From positions 62,001-126,000 of the forward strand of contig JAIELW010000007.1 of NCBI GenBank assembly GCA_019752575.1: a stretch of 64,000 nucleotides of DNA, read 5' to 3'. Both the position numbers and the translations under genes were made by a program. The notes beneath the pieces are model-generated. The model saw nothing but the letters and a program-made list of their open reading frames with translations. It ran no database searches and was not told the origin of the DNA. Below, piece by piece: positions 7,750-16,143 of this stretch (positions are counted from its first letter, which is position 1; the number at the start of each line of letters is the position of its first letter). The stretch comes from Xanthobacteraceae bacterium. GTDB lineage: Bacteria > Pseudomonadota > Alphaproteobacteria > Rhizobiales > Xanthobacteraceae.

Positions 7750-8898
7750 CTAACGGCGCAGGTTTGCCATACGATCGATGGCGCCATCCAGCGTCGCGTC
7801 ATGCTTGGCGAAGCAAAAGCGGACCACGCTGGTAACCGGCTCTTCAGCGTAGAAGGCCGACACCGGGATCGCGGCAACCTTGTTCCCGGTGACGAGCCGC
7901 TGACAGAAGTCACGGTCAGCCTCGTTGATGCCGAGCGCCGCCAGATCGACGTTCATGAAATAGGTGCCCTGGCTTTGCAGCGGATCGAAGCCGAGTTTCT
8001 TCAGGCCGGCGGCAAAACGATCGCGCGAACGCGCGAGTGTGCCGCGCATATTCAAAAAGTAATCGTCGCTCTTGCCGAGGCCATAGGCGACCGCCGCCTG
8101 CAAGTTCGGCGGCGTCGTGAAGGTGATGAACTGGTGTGCCTTCGATAGCCCGCGCATCAGCGCAGGTGCGGCGCAGACGAAGCCGACCTTCCATCCGGTG
8201 AGACAGAAAATCTTTCCCGCCGAGCCGATCTTCACGGTGCGCTCATGCATACCCGGCACCGAAAGCATGGACACATGCTTGCGCCCATCGAAGATGACAT
8301 GTTCCCAGACTTCGTCGCAGATTGCGACAGCGTCGAACTCCCCGCAGAAGCGCGCGAGCAGTTTCAGGTCGTCCATCGAATAGACGACGCCCGCCGGATT
8401 GTGCGGGTTGTTGAAGAGAACCGCCTTCGTTTTCTTCGTGAAGACGCGCTTCAGCGCATCCTCGGTAATGCGCCAATGCGGCGGTTCGAGACGGACGAGC
8501 CTCGGAATGCCGCCTGCCCGCTTCACCATCGGCAGATAGGAGTCATAGAGCGGCTGAAACAACACAACTTCGTCGCCGGGCTCGACCAAGGTCAGGATCG
8601 CGCCGGTCAGCGCCTCGGTCGCGCCCGACGTGATCATAATTTCCGATTCAGGATCGAGCGTGACCCCTTGCCAATGCGCGTAATGTTTTGCGACTGCCGC
8701 GCGCAATTCCGGCAGCCCCATCATCGGCGGGTATTGATTCCAGCCGGAGACGACCGCCTCCGCCGCTTTTTGACGGACATCTTCCGGCCCCGGATCGTCG
8801 GGGAAGCCCTGGCCGAGATTGATCGCGTCGTGCTCGCGCGCGAGCCGCGACATCACCTCGAACACCGTGGTCGGCAGATTGGCGAATACGGGATGCAT
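7750..8898 (-). CDS. PLP-dependent aminotransferase, class I/II
   Basis: This 382-residue fold-type I aminotransferase has GQGFPDDPGPEDV near the N-terminus, SGATEALTGAI for cofactor phosphate contact, NNPHNPAG, CDEVWEHVIFDG, and the Schiff-base lysine in SAGKIFCLTGWKVG. The pattern is closest to the methionine/kynurenine aminotransferase group (YbdL-like). Amino donor and substrate cannot be read from sequence. It ends 219 bp before urtA and lies in the same direction, but the sigma-54 promoter in between makes the urt operon independent of it. Confidence 0.85.
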   Translation of the reverse strand: MHPVFANLPTTVFEVMSRLAREHDAINLGQGFPDDPGPEDVRQKAAEAVVSGWNQYPPMMGLPELRAAVAKHYAHWQGVTLDPESEIMITSGATEALTGAILTLVEPGDEVVLFQPLYDSYLPMVKRAGGIPRLVRLEPPHWRITEDALKRVFTKKTKAVLFNNPHNPAGVVYSMDDLKLLARFCGEFDAVAICDEVWEHVIFDGRKHVSMLSVPGMHERTVKIGSAGKIFCLTGWKVGFVCAAPALMRGLSKAHQFITFTTPPNLQAAVAYGLGKSDDYFLNMRGTLARSRDRFAAGLKKLGFDPLQSQGTYFMNVDLAALGINEADRDFCQRLVTGNKVAAIPVSAFYAEEPVTSVVRFCFAKHDATLDGAIDRMANLRR

Positions 8899-8936
8899 CG
8901 AGGGATGTTACGCGGCTACGCTTGCGGGCAACAGGT

Positions 8937-9368
8937 TTAGACTTTCGTTTCAACTTCGAGGCTGATCGCCACGGCAGAGAGGGCCTTTGATACAGGGCAA
9001 CCCACCTTTGCACTTTCGGCGGCTTCTTTGATTTTCGCAGCATCCGCGCCGGGAGCGTCGACGATAGCTTTCAGCTTAATACCGGTGATGTTCGCGCCTT
9101 TTTCGCCGAGAACTACTTCGACTTCCGCGTCGGTATGAACTGATTTTTGGTTGATCCCGGCGCGAAGCAGATTGAAGCTGAGCTGCATCGTGTAGCAACC
9201 AGCGTGAGCCGCTGCGATCAATTCTTCCGGTGTCGTCTGTTGCGTCCCGCCTTCAAAGCGTCCTTTGGCGCTATACGGTGTGTTTTTTAGAACACCCGTT
9301 CCGGTCGAGATTTGACCGTTGCCTTCCTTCGGCGAGCCTTCCCAGTGCGCACTGGCGCTGCTTTTCAT
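8937..9368 (-). CDS. OsmC/Ohr-family peroxiredoxin
   Basis: This 143-residue protein has both catalytic cysteines of the family, in AAHAGCYTMQLS and GCPVSKAL. The N-terminal WEGSPKEGNGQISTGTG motif places it with OsmC proper rather than Ohr. OsmC reduces organic hydroperoxides with thiols in the cytoplasm and is often stress-induced. It lies 38 bp upstream of the aminotransferase gene. Confidence 0.9.
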   Translation of the reverse strand: MKSSASAHWEGSPKEGNGQISTGTGVLKNTPYSAKGRFEGGTQQTTPEELIAAAHAGCYTMQLSFNLLRAGINQKSVHTDAEVEVVLGEKGANITGIKLKAIVDAPGADAAKIKEAAESAKVGCPVSKALSAVAISLEVETKV

Positions 9369-9390
9369 GATTTACTTCTCCCGTTCTTGT

Positions 9391-11202
9391 TCAATCTCTT
9401 TTCGGCTTGGGCACTACCTTCCGCGCAAACCGCTTCGGATAGCCTAGCAGCCGGCGCAATGAAGTCGAACGTATAGGCGCAAAGCCGCCTTGCGGTTCCT
9501 GCACGAAGTCGAGCCGGGCCTCCGAAACTTTATCGTCGGCAAGCTCGCGAACGACGAGCCGCGCGTGACCGAAATCGATACGGTTGCCTGGACGCGGATT
9601 ATCTTCGAAGCGAACATCGAAGAGTTCGGCGACTGTCATCTCGCGTTCCGCGGGCTCTACCTTTAGATCGTACATATCGGCTATCGCGCCAAGCCGGACA
9701 TCGCCTTTGAAGGGAAAGGCAGCGGAAGTTTCCTCGTCGATATAGCCTTCGTTCGGGGCGAACAGGCGGTCGAGCCGCTCGACGCGCTGCGGCGGCGCGA
9801 GGAAGTATCCATAGTCGCCGACACGCAATGCGCCGGCTTCCTGCGGCGAAAGGATCGCCTCGTTGCGGATGATCAGCACGGGTTTCGCCCAGGCGGGCCA
9901 GGTGCCGTGGCCGACCACGGGACTGCCCTCGACGATCGGATAGCCGACGAGTTCCTCATCCAACTGTCCCGGCAGGTCGATTTCGATGCGTTTCACCGAA
10001 GGCGCCGGATCGTCGAGCGCCACGCCCAACCTTCGGCCGACATGCGCGAGCGACCAACCCTGCACGATCAGCGAAACGGCAACGACCACGAATGCGACTG
10101 TGAAATAGGTCTGTGCGTTCGGGACCTGCGAAAGCATGGGGATTGCGGCGAGGAAAATCGAAACGGCGCCGCGCAATCCCACCCATGACATGAAAACTTT
10201 CTCGGAGTTCTGGAATCCGAAGGGTGCGAGGCAAAGCCAAACCGCTATCGGCCGTGCGACGACGATCAGAAAGAACGCAATCGCAAACGCCTGCCATAAC
10301 GCCGGATAGAGCTGCGACGGCGTCACCAGAAGACCGAGCATGATGAACATCGCGATCTGGCAGAGCCAGGTCAGCGTGTCGTGGAACGTCGTAATCGAAG
10401 CGAAGGCACGCACCGGGCGGTTGCCGAGCACGATGCCCGCGAGATAAGCCGCGAGGAAACCCGAACCGCCGAGCGCGACCGCGAGCGCGTAAATGAAAAG
10501 CGCGCTGGCGACGACAAGGAGCGGGTGCAAGCCGGAGGGCAAGGCAATTCTGTTCAGCGCCACGGAGATTGCGAAGCCGCCGGCGATGCCCACGAACGAG
10601 CCTACGATCGCTTCGCGCGCAGCGGCAAAGGCGATTGATCCGATCGATGTCTGTCCGCCGATGATGATCAACTGGACGAGCAGAATCGTCATGAAGACGG
10701 CGATCGGATCGTTGGTTCCGGACTCCATTTCGAGAGTCGCGGCAACGCGCCGTTTCAACTGCTGACCGCCCGCGCGCAGAAGAAAGAAAACCGCCGCCGC
10801 GTCGGTCGAGGCGACAATCGAGCCGACGAGCAACCCTTCAATCCAACTGAGATCGAGCAAATAGGCGGCAAGAATCCCCACCAGCACCGCGGTGACGATC
10901 ACGCCAAGCGTCGCAAGTGCGATCGCCGGATAGAACGCGCCGCGGAACGCCGCGAAGCGCGTGCGCAGGCCGCCGTCGAACAGGACAATCGCGAGCGCCG
11001 CCGAGCCGACGACGTAGGTCGAATAGAAGTCGTCGAACTTGATCCCGCCAGGCCCCTCTTCGCCCGCGAGCAGGCCGACAAGCAGGAAGATGAGCAACAG
11101 CGGAGCGCCGATCCGCGATGCGACGAGACTCGAAAAGACACCGAGCACGGCCAGCGCCGCGCCTACCAGAATAAGCAGATTGGCCGAACCAATGCTTGTC
11201 AT
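9391..11202 (-). CDS. Potassium/proton antiporter (CvrA/NhaP2 type)
   Basis: This 603-residue protein has an N-terminal sodium/proton-exchanger domain of about 12 membrane segments (residues 5-390). It contains LLAGEEGPGGI, GSIVASTDAAAVFFLL and MESGTNDPIAVFMTILL, the last holding the conserved Asp of the family. A TrkA-C-like domain (about 400-485) and a CorC/HlyC-type domain (about 500-585) follow. This order is that of the K+/H+ antiporters also called CvrA or YcgO, which extrude K+ from the cytoplasm. Confidence 0.9.
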   Translation of the reverse strand: MTSIGSANLLILVGAALAVLGVFSSLVASRIGAPLLLIFLLVGLLAGEEGPGGIKFDDFYSTYVVGSAALAIVLFDGGLRTRFAAFRGAFYPAIALATLGVIVTAVLVGILAAYLLDLSWIEGLLVGSIVASTDAAAVFFLLRAGGQQLKRRVAATLEMESGTNDPIAVFMTILLVQLIIIGGQTSIGSIAFAAAREAIVGSFVGIAGGFAISVALNRIALPSGLHPLLVVASALFIYALAVALGGSGFLAAYLAGIVLGNRPVRAFASITTFHDTLTWLCQIAMFIMLGLLVTPSQLYPALWQAFAIAFFLIVVARPIAVWLCLAPFGFQNSEKVFMSWVGLRGAVSIFLAAIPMLSQVPNAQTYFTVAFVVVAVSLIVQGWSLAHVGRRLGVALDDPAPSVKRIEIDLPGQLDEELVGYPIVEGSPVVGHGTWPAWAKPVLIIRNEAILSPQEAGALRVGDYGYFLAPPQRVERLDRLFAPNEGYIDEETSAAFPFKGDVRLGAIADMYDLKVEPAEREMTVAELFDVRFEDNPRPGNRIDFGHARLVVRELADDKVSEARLDFVQEPQGGFAPIRSTSLRRLLGYPKRFARKVVPKPKRD

Positions 11203-11231
11203 GACCGTCTGTTCGATCTGCCGTGCGTTTT

Positions 11232-11267
11232 AGGGCCGGGAGGCGGTTGTCCCCGCCGCCCGGCCCT
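11232..11267. terminator. Strong hairpin between copper chaperone and antiporter genes
   Basis: AGGGCCGGG and CCCGGCCCT form a 9-bp stem continued by GGCGG/CCGCC across one mismatch. The minus direction, in which both neighbouring genes run, has AAAACG rather than T residues after it. It may act as a mRNA-stabilising or Rho-assisted end rather than a simple intrinsic terminator. Confidence 0.4.
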
Positions 11268-11338
11268 GTTGTTCTCCTCACATTATGAGAAATGCCGAAG
11301 CGTTCGTCTCGTAAGTTCTTCGGAAATCGCGATGATTT

Positions 11339-11827
11339 TTAGTGATTGTGCTGGCCGCCGTGGCCTTTCTTCTGGCCCGCACCCATGGCGCGCACCTCGA
11401 ACTCGACTTCCAGCGGGCCTGCTTTCTCGAACACGAGCGTCACCTTGTAGCGCTGTCCGGCAGCGAGCGGCTGCTTCAGCTTCAGGAGCATCAGATGATA
11501 ACCGCCGGGCTCGATCTTCACGGTCGCACCGGCCGGAATGACGAGACCCTTGGCGAGCGGGCGCATCTTCATAACGCCGCCCTCGTTGGTCATTTCGTGG
11601 ACCTCGGGCTGATCGGCGAGATCGGTGGTAAAGGACACGAGCCGCTCCGCCGAAAGACCCTTGTTCGTGATGACGAGGTAACCCGCCGCGACGGGTGCGC
11701 CGGCGGGGGTTGCCCACGAATAGGGTGCGGAAATTGCCAGATCGCCCTTGTGCACGGTCTGCGCGGCCGTGCCGAAAGCGGCGAGCAGAACGACAGGCAG
11801 GAAAAGCAGCAGCGTGCGGAAGCGCAT
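11339..11827 (-). CDS. Periplasmic copper chaperone PCu(A)C
   Basis: This 162-residue protein has a signal peptide (MRFRTLLLFLPVVLLAAFGTAAQ) and the PCu(A)C metal site: His-Glu-Met (VHEMTNEG), two Met (GGVMKMRPL) and a later His-Leu-Met (GGYHLMLL). The His-rich tail GHGGQHNH probably adds copper ligands. PCu(A)C proteins deliver Cu(I) to the Cu(A) centre of cytochrome c oxidase together with Sco proteins. The frame stays open for 93 codons further upstream, but that stretch has no signal-like or family sequence, so the start is placed at 11827. No Sco gene is adjacent. Confidence 0.9.
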   Translation of the reverse strand: MRFRTLLLFLPVVLLAAFGTAAQTVHKGDLAISAPYSWATPAGAPVAAGYLVITNKGLSAERLVSFTTDLADQPEVHEMTNEGGVMKMRPLAKGLVIPAGATVKIEPGGYHLMLLKLKQPLAAGQRYKVTLVFEKAGPLEVEFEVRAMGAGQKKGHGGQHNH

Positions 11828-12123
11828 GTTGAAAACTCCGGTTCGGGAAGCGGCAGGCCCGGCTCGGGGAACCTCGCCGCGGAGCCATAGCCGAGGAGGC
11901 TCAATCCTGCGACCTCCTTGATGCCGCAACGGGAGCCTTGGGCTGGAAACCCCAAAAAGCCTGTAAATCAACGGTTTCGGGGCCGCTCTAGGCTTTTCCC
12001 GGCATTGAAAGCCCCCATATCGTCCGCTATACGAACCGCGACACATTAGAGTGCCGGCAAGCCATTGGCGGCGGCTCTTTTCCCCTTTCAACCGCCAGTC
12101 CGGCACCGAGCGGAGACAACTGC

Positions 12124-12405
12124 ATGTCCTCGACCTTCGATACGGTCGCCAACATCATCGCCGAAACCTGCGACATCCCGCGTGAGCAGATCACGCCGGA
12201 GAGCCATGCCATCGACGATCTCGGGATCGACAGCCTCGACTTCCTCGACATCGCTTTTGCGATCGACAAGGCGTTCGGGATCAAGCTGCCGCTCGAGCAG
12301 TGGACCGCCGAAGTGAACGACGGCAAGGCCACGACCGAGCAGTATTTCGTGCTCAAGAACCTCGCCGAGCGCATCGACGGACTCGTCGCCGCCAAGGGCG
12401 CGTAA
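12124..12405 (+). CDS. acpXL: Acyl carrier protein AcpXL for very-long-chain fatty acids
   Basis: This 93-residue carrier protein has the phosphopantetheine serine in [13 protein letters not shown] (Ser37). The tail [23 protein letters not shown] is diagnostic for AcpXL rather than housekeeping AcpP. AcpXL carries the C26-C32 (omega-1)-hydroxy acyl chain that LpxXL attaches to lipid A in rhizobia and relatives. It heads a seven-gene plus-strand operon. GGAG lies 9 bases before the ATG. Confidence 0.96.
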   Translation: MSSTFDTVANIIAETCDIPREQITPESHAIDDLGIDSLDFLDIAFAIDKAFGIKLPLEQWTAEVNDGKATTEQYFVLKNLAERIDGLVAAKGA

Positions 12406-12414
12406 GGCGCGTCC

Positions 12415-12879
12415 ATGCGGCTCGAATATTTCGAGCTCGTCGACAAGATCGAAGAGCTGAACCTCTCCGAAGGCCGCATTCTCGTGCGGGGCAATGTTCC
12501 CGCCGCGAGCCCTGTGTTCGAGGGTCATTTCCCCGGCCACCCGCTCGTGCCCGGCGTCCTGTTCGTCGAGTTCATGGCGCAGACTTCGGGCTGGCTTTTG
12601 CTCGGCAAACTCAATTTCGAACGCATGGCTTTTCTTGCCTCCGTGAAGGAAGCGAAGATGCGCACCTTCGTGCAGCCGAACACGCCGCTTTTTGCCGAAG
12701 CTGTGATCGAACATGAAGGCTCCGGCTACGGCATCACCAACTGCAAGGTGACGAAAGAAGACGGCACGCCGGTCGCAGACGCGCAGATCACGCTTCGCAT
12801 CATGCCGTTCCCCTCTCCAGAATTCTCCGACGCCATGCGCGCCCGCGCGCGGCAGGTCGGCTTCACCATTCCGGCGTGA
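12415..12879 (+). CDS. fabZXL: 3-hydroxyacyl-ACP dehydratase of the VLCFA cluster
   Basis: This 154-residue hotdog-fold protein has the FabZ active-site segment EGHFPGHPLVPGVLFVEFMAQTSG (catalytic His in HFPG, acidic residue in FVEFMAQ). It dehydrates 3-hydroxyacyl-AcpXL during chain elongation in the cytoplasm. It starts 9 bp after acpXL, matching the rhizobial order acpXL-fabZXL. The last base of its TGA lies just inside the next gene, so the two are translationally coupled. Confidence 0.92.
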   Translation: MRLEYFELVDKIEELNLSEGRILVRGNVPAASPVFEGHFPGHPLVPGVLFVEFMAQTSGWLLLGKLNFERMAFLASVKEAKMRTFVQPNTPLFAEAVIEHEGSGYGITNCKVTKEDGTPVADAQITLRIMPFPSPEFSDAMRARARQVGFTIPA

Positions 12880-14072
12880 AGGCAATGGATACGAGCCGCG
12901 AGACCTGGATCACCGGAATCGGTTTGCTCTCCTCGCTCGGCGAGGGACCCGAGACGCATCTTGCGCGGCTGAATGCCGGCGATGCGCCGGTGACCGATTT
13001 CAAAACTTTTCCCGATTTTCTCATTCATCCGCTCGGCCCGGTCGATTTCGACAAGCAGATACCGAAGAAGGGCGATCAGCGGCAGATGGAGTTGTGGCAG
13101 CGGATCGGCACGTACACGGCCGGCCTCGCGCTGACCCACGCCGGGGTCGCCGGCAATCAGGATTTGCTCAAGCGGATGGACATGATCGTCGCAGCCGCGG
13201 GGGGCGAGCGCGACGTGAAAGTCGATGCTTCGGTCGCGGACGAGTTACGCAAGCACAACAATCCGGAAGTGCGGCTGAACGAACGGCTGCAAAGCGAATT
13301 GCGCCCTACGCTCTTTCTGGCGCAGCTTTCCAACCTGCTCGCGGGCAATATCTCGATCGTGCACGGCGTCGTCGGCTCCTCGCGCACTTTCATGGGCGAG
13401 GAAGGCTCCGGCGTGCAGGCGATCCAGACCGCTTATGCGCGCATCAAAGCGGGGCAAAGCGATCTCGCGCTCGTAGGCGGCGCCTACAACGCCGCGCGGC
13501 CCGACATGCTCGGCCTGTGGGAATTTGCGAGCATGCATTACCGCGGCGAATACAAGCCGGTGTTTGCGCCCGGCCGGAAACCCGGTATGGCGACCGGCAC
13601 AGGTAGCTGTTTCCTCGTTCTCGAATCGCGCAAGCACGCCGAAGCGCGCGGCGCGAAGCCGATCGCAAAAATCACTTATGTCGAGTCCGCCCGCGCGAAG
13701 CGCGATGCGGAAGGTGGCGTTCGCGCTTCCGTCAATGCGCTGATCGAAAACGCGAAAAAACACGCGAAAAACGCCGGCGCGATTTATACCAGCGCGAGCG
13801 GCGTCGAACCCGCGACCGGCGAAGAAGCCGAAGCGCTGAAAGCGGCTAACCTGCCGGTGCGCGCGGTGGTGAGCCGCGTCGGCCAGACCTTCGAATCGAT
13901 GTTTCCGTTCGGGATTGCTTTTGCGGCGCTTGCGGTTGCAAACGGTAAACTCGCGGCAGCCATGCCGAATGTGCCGCTCGAAACTCCCGCACCGGATGGC
14001 GTAAAGTCGATCATTATCTCTACCGTCGGCCACTGGCGCGGCGAAGGCGTCGGTATCGTCGAAGCGATCTAG
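12876..14072 (+). CDS. fabF2XL: Ketosynthase-like protein without catalytic residues (FabF2XL position)
   Basis: The fold and length (398 residues) are those of a beta-ketoacyl-ACP synthase (WITGIGLLSSLGEG; LALVGGAYNAARPDM), and position matches rhizobial fabF2XL. All three catalytic residues are gone. Counting back from the conserved GGA, the catalytic Cys aligns with Glu176 in FMGEEGSGV. The HGT histidine region reads SASGVEPATG, and the GH histidine region reads VGQTFESMFPFG. This resembles chain-length factors of type II polyketide synthases, which pair with an active synthase. The GTG at 12876 overlaps fabZ; an in-frame ATG at 12885, with GAAGG just before it, may be the real start. Confidence 0.88.
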   Translation: MKAMDTSRETWITGIGLLSSLGEGPETHLARLNAGDAPVTDFKTFPDFLIHPLGPVDFDKQIPKKGDQRQMELWQRIGTYTAGLALTHAGVAGNQDLLKRMDMIVAAAGGERDVKVDASVADELRKHNNPEVRLNERLQSELRPTLFLAQLSNLLAGNISIVHGVVGSSRTFMGEEGSGVQAIQTAYARIKAGQSDLALVGGAYNAARPDMLGLWEFASMHYRGEYKPVFAPGRKPGMATGTGSCFLVLESRKHAEARGAKPIAKITYVESARAKRDAEGGVRASVNALIENAKKHAKNAGAIYTSASGVEPATGEEAEALKAANLPVRAVVSRVGQTFESMFPFGIAFAALAVANGKLAAAMPNVPLETPAPDGVKSIIISTVGHWRGEGVGIVEAI

Positions 14073-14082
14073 CGAGGTTGTC

Positions 14083-15369
14083 ATGGCGAAGAACGGATTC
14101 AAGGATTCGGCAGGCCGTCCCATCGTTGTCGTGACCGGCATGGGTGTCGTGAGTTCGCTCGGGCAAGGCAAGGAAGACAACTGGAAGAAGCTCAGTGCCG
14201 GCCAGTCCGGCATTCACCGGATCAAGCGGTTCCCGCTCGACGGGCTGAAGACCACAATCGCGGGCACGGTCGATTTTCTATTCGACAAGCCGGTGAGCGC
14301 GCCCGAACTTTCGGAGCGCCTCGGCACGCTTGCCGCCGAAGAAGCGGTCGCGCAATCGGGCATCGGCTCGAAGGGAAACTTCCCCGGGCCGCTCTTCTGC
14401 GCCGTCCCTCCTGTCGAGATGGAGTGGACGCAGCGCCGCGCGCTCGCAGCAGAAGCCGACCCCAATAAACCCTATACGCCGGAAGTGGCGCTGGAGATGT
14501 CGGCGCGTGGCAAGCATCCCGACTGGCATGAGCTTTTCTTGTACGGCACGGTCGCAGATCATCTCGCAGATACATTCGGCACCAAGGGCATGCCGATTTC
14601 GCTCTCGACGGCCTGCGCTTCGGGCGGCACGGCGATCCAGCTCGGCTTGGAGGCGATCCGCCGCGGCGACTGCGATGCCGCTCTAACCGTCGGCACAGAC
14701 AGCTCCGTGTATGCGGAAGCCTTGATCCGTTTCTCGCTACTCTCCGCGCTATCGACACAGAACAACCCGCCGGAGCAGGCATCCAAGCCGTTCTCAAAAA
14801 ACCGCGACGGCTTTGTCATGGGCGAAGGTGCCGGTGCGCTGGTGCTTGAAAGCCTTGAACACGCTACCGCGCGCGGCGCGAAAATCCTCGGAGTCGTTTC
14901 CGGCTGCGGAGAAGTCGCCGACAGCTTCCACCGCACGCGCTCCAGCCCGGATGGCAAACCGGTGATCGCCTGCATTCATCAGGCGCTCGCGGATTCCGGC
15001 ATGAAGGCCGAGGACATCGACCATATCAATGCGCACGGCACGTCAACGCCCGAAAACGACAAGATGGAAACGAACTGCGTGATGGCGGTCTTCGGCGAGC
15101 GCGCGAAGCAGATTCCGATCACGTCGAACAAGTCGATGATCGGGCACACGCTGACCGCGGCCGGCGCGATCGAAGCTGTGGTCTCGCTCTTGACCATTCA
15201 GCATCAGCGTATTCCACCCACGATCAATTACACGCTGCCCGATCCGGCGATCCAGCTCGATGTCGTCGGCAATGCGGCACGCGACGCCAAGGTGCATACC
15301 GTGCTTTCCAACTCCTTCGGCTTCGGCGGCCAGAATGTGAGCCTCGTGCTCTCCGGAGAGCCGGCTTGA
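14083..15369 (+). CDS. fabF1XL: Beta-ketoacyl-ACP synthase II, active partner (FabF1XL)
   Basis: This 428-residue ketosynthase has an intact Cys-His-His triad: Cys178 in STACASGG, His318 in INAHGTSTPEND and His355 in SMIGHTLTAAG. It condenses malonyl units onto the AcpXL-bound chain. It lies 10 bp after the catalytically empty paralogue, and the pair looks like a KS/chain-length-factor set. Confidence 0.93.
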   Translation: MAKNGFKDSAGRPIVVVTGMGVVSSLGQGKEDNWKKLSAGQSGIHRIKRFPLDGLKTTIAGTVDFLFDKPVSAPELSERLGTLAAEEAVAQSGIGSKGNFPGPLFCAVPPVEMEWTQRRALAAEADPNKPYTPEVALEMSARGKHPDWHELFLYGTVADHLADTFGTKGMPISLSTACASGGTAIQLGLEAIRRGDCDAALTVGTDSSVYAEALIRFSLLSALSTQNNPPEQASKPFSKNRDGFVMGEGAGALVLESLEHATARGAKILGVVSGCGEVADSFHRTRSSPDGKPVIACIHQALADSGMKAEDIDHINAHGTSTPENDKMETNCVMAVFGERAKQIPITSNKSMIGHTLTAAGAIEAVVSLLTIQHQRIPPTINYTLPDPAIQLDVVGNAARDAKVHTVLSNSFGFGGQNVSLVLSGEPA

Positions 15370-16112
15370 GCAAGCCGCGCCGCGTTCTCGTAACCGGCGG
15401 AGGCCGCGGCCTCGGCGCGCAGATCGTGCGCGAGCTAGCGGCTGCCGGTCACGAGGTGATCTTCACCTATCGCAGCGCGAGCGCGGAAGCGGATGCGCTC
15501 GTCAAGGAACTTGCCGGGAAGAAAGTTTCGGCAAAGGCTGTCGATCTCGCCGACGAACAGGCAGTCGAGAGGTTTGCCAGCGAGATCGAGAACGAAGCGC
15601 CGCTTTCGGGATTCGTTCACAACGCCGGCATGAGTTACGACGCGCTCGCGGCGGTGATGAAAATCTCCGAAGCCGAAAAAGTGATGCGCGTGAACTACTG
15701 GTCCTTCGTGCGGCTCTCGCAGGCGCTCGTTCGTCCGATGACCCGCGCGCGCGACGGCCGCATCGTGGTGATCGGCTCGCTCGCGGCCTTGCACGCGAAT
15801 GTCGGTAACGGCGCCTATGGCGCTTCGAAAGCGGCACTTTTCGCGTTTGCCCGCACGTTAGCTACCGAAACCGCGCGCCGCGGCGTCACTGTGAACTACA
15901 TCGCGCCGGGGTTCCTCGATACTGAGATGCTTACGCCCTATGCGCAGTATCGCGACAAGCTGGAGGGCAGCATTCCCTCCGGCCGTCTCGGTAAACCCGA
16001 AGATGTCGCGGGTCTCGTGGCGTTTCTGATGTCGCCAAGCGCGGCCTACATCACCGGCGCGGTGTTGCCGGTTGACGGCGGCCTCTCCGCTGGCTTAGGC
16101 GTCCAGCGCTAA
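15366..16112 (+). CDS. 3-oxoacyl-ACP reductase-like short-chain dehydrogenase
   Basis: This 248-residue SDR has the TGGGRGLGAQ NAD(P) motif, HNAG, the catalytic Ser in GSLAAL, Tyr and Lys in YGASKAALFAFAR, and the FabG-like end GAVLPVDGGLSAG. Context implies it reduces 3-oxoacyl-AcpXL. The start is TTG at 15366, overlapping the fabF1XL stop (TTGA), so it is coupled to it. The six-gene rhizobial cluster as I remember it has no reductase at this place. Confidence 0.88.
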   Translation: MSKPRRVLVTGGGRGLGAQIVRELAAAGHEVIFTYRSASAEADALVKELAGKKVSAKAVDLADEQAVERFASEIENEAPLSGFVHNAGMSYDALAAVMKISEAEKVMRVNYWSFVRLSQALVRPMTRARDGRIVVIGSLAALHANVGNGAYGASKAALFAFARTLATETARRGVTVNYIAPGFLDTEMLTPYAQYRDKLEGSIPSGRLGKPEDVAGLVAFLMSPSAAYITGAVLPVDGGLSAGLGVQR

Positions 16113-16143
16113 TTCAATCTCTTCAGACGGACTGGAATTCTTT

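Noticed and set aside
11828-12123. Possible riboswitch upstream of the copper chaperone
   Set aside because: No conserved cobalamin, TPP or other box could be recognised on either strand.
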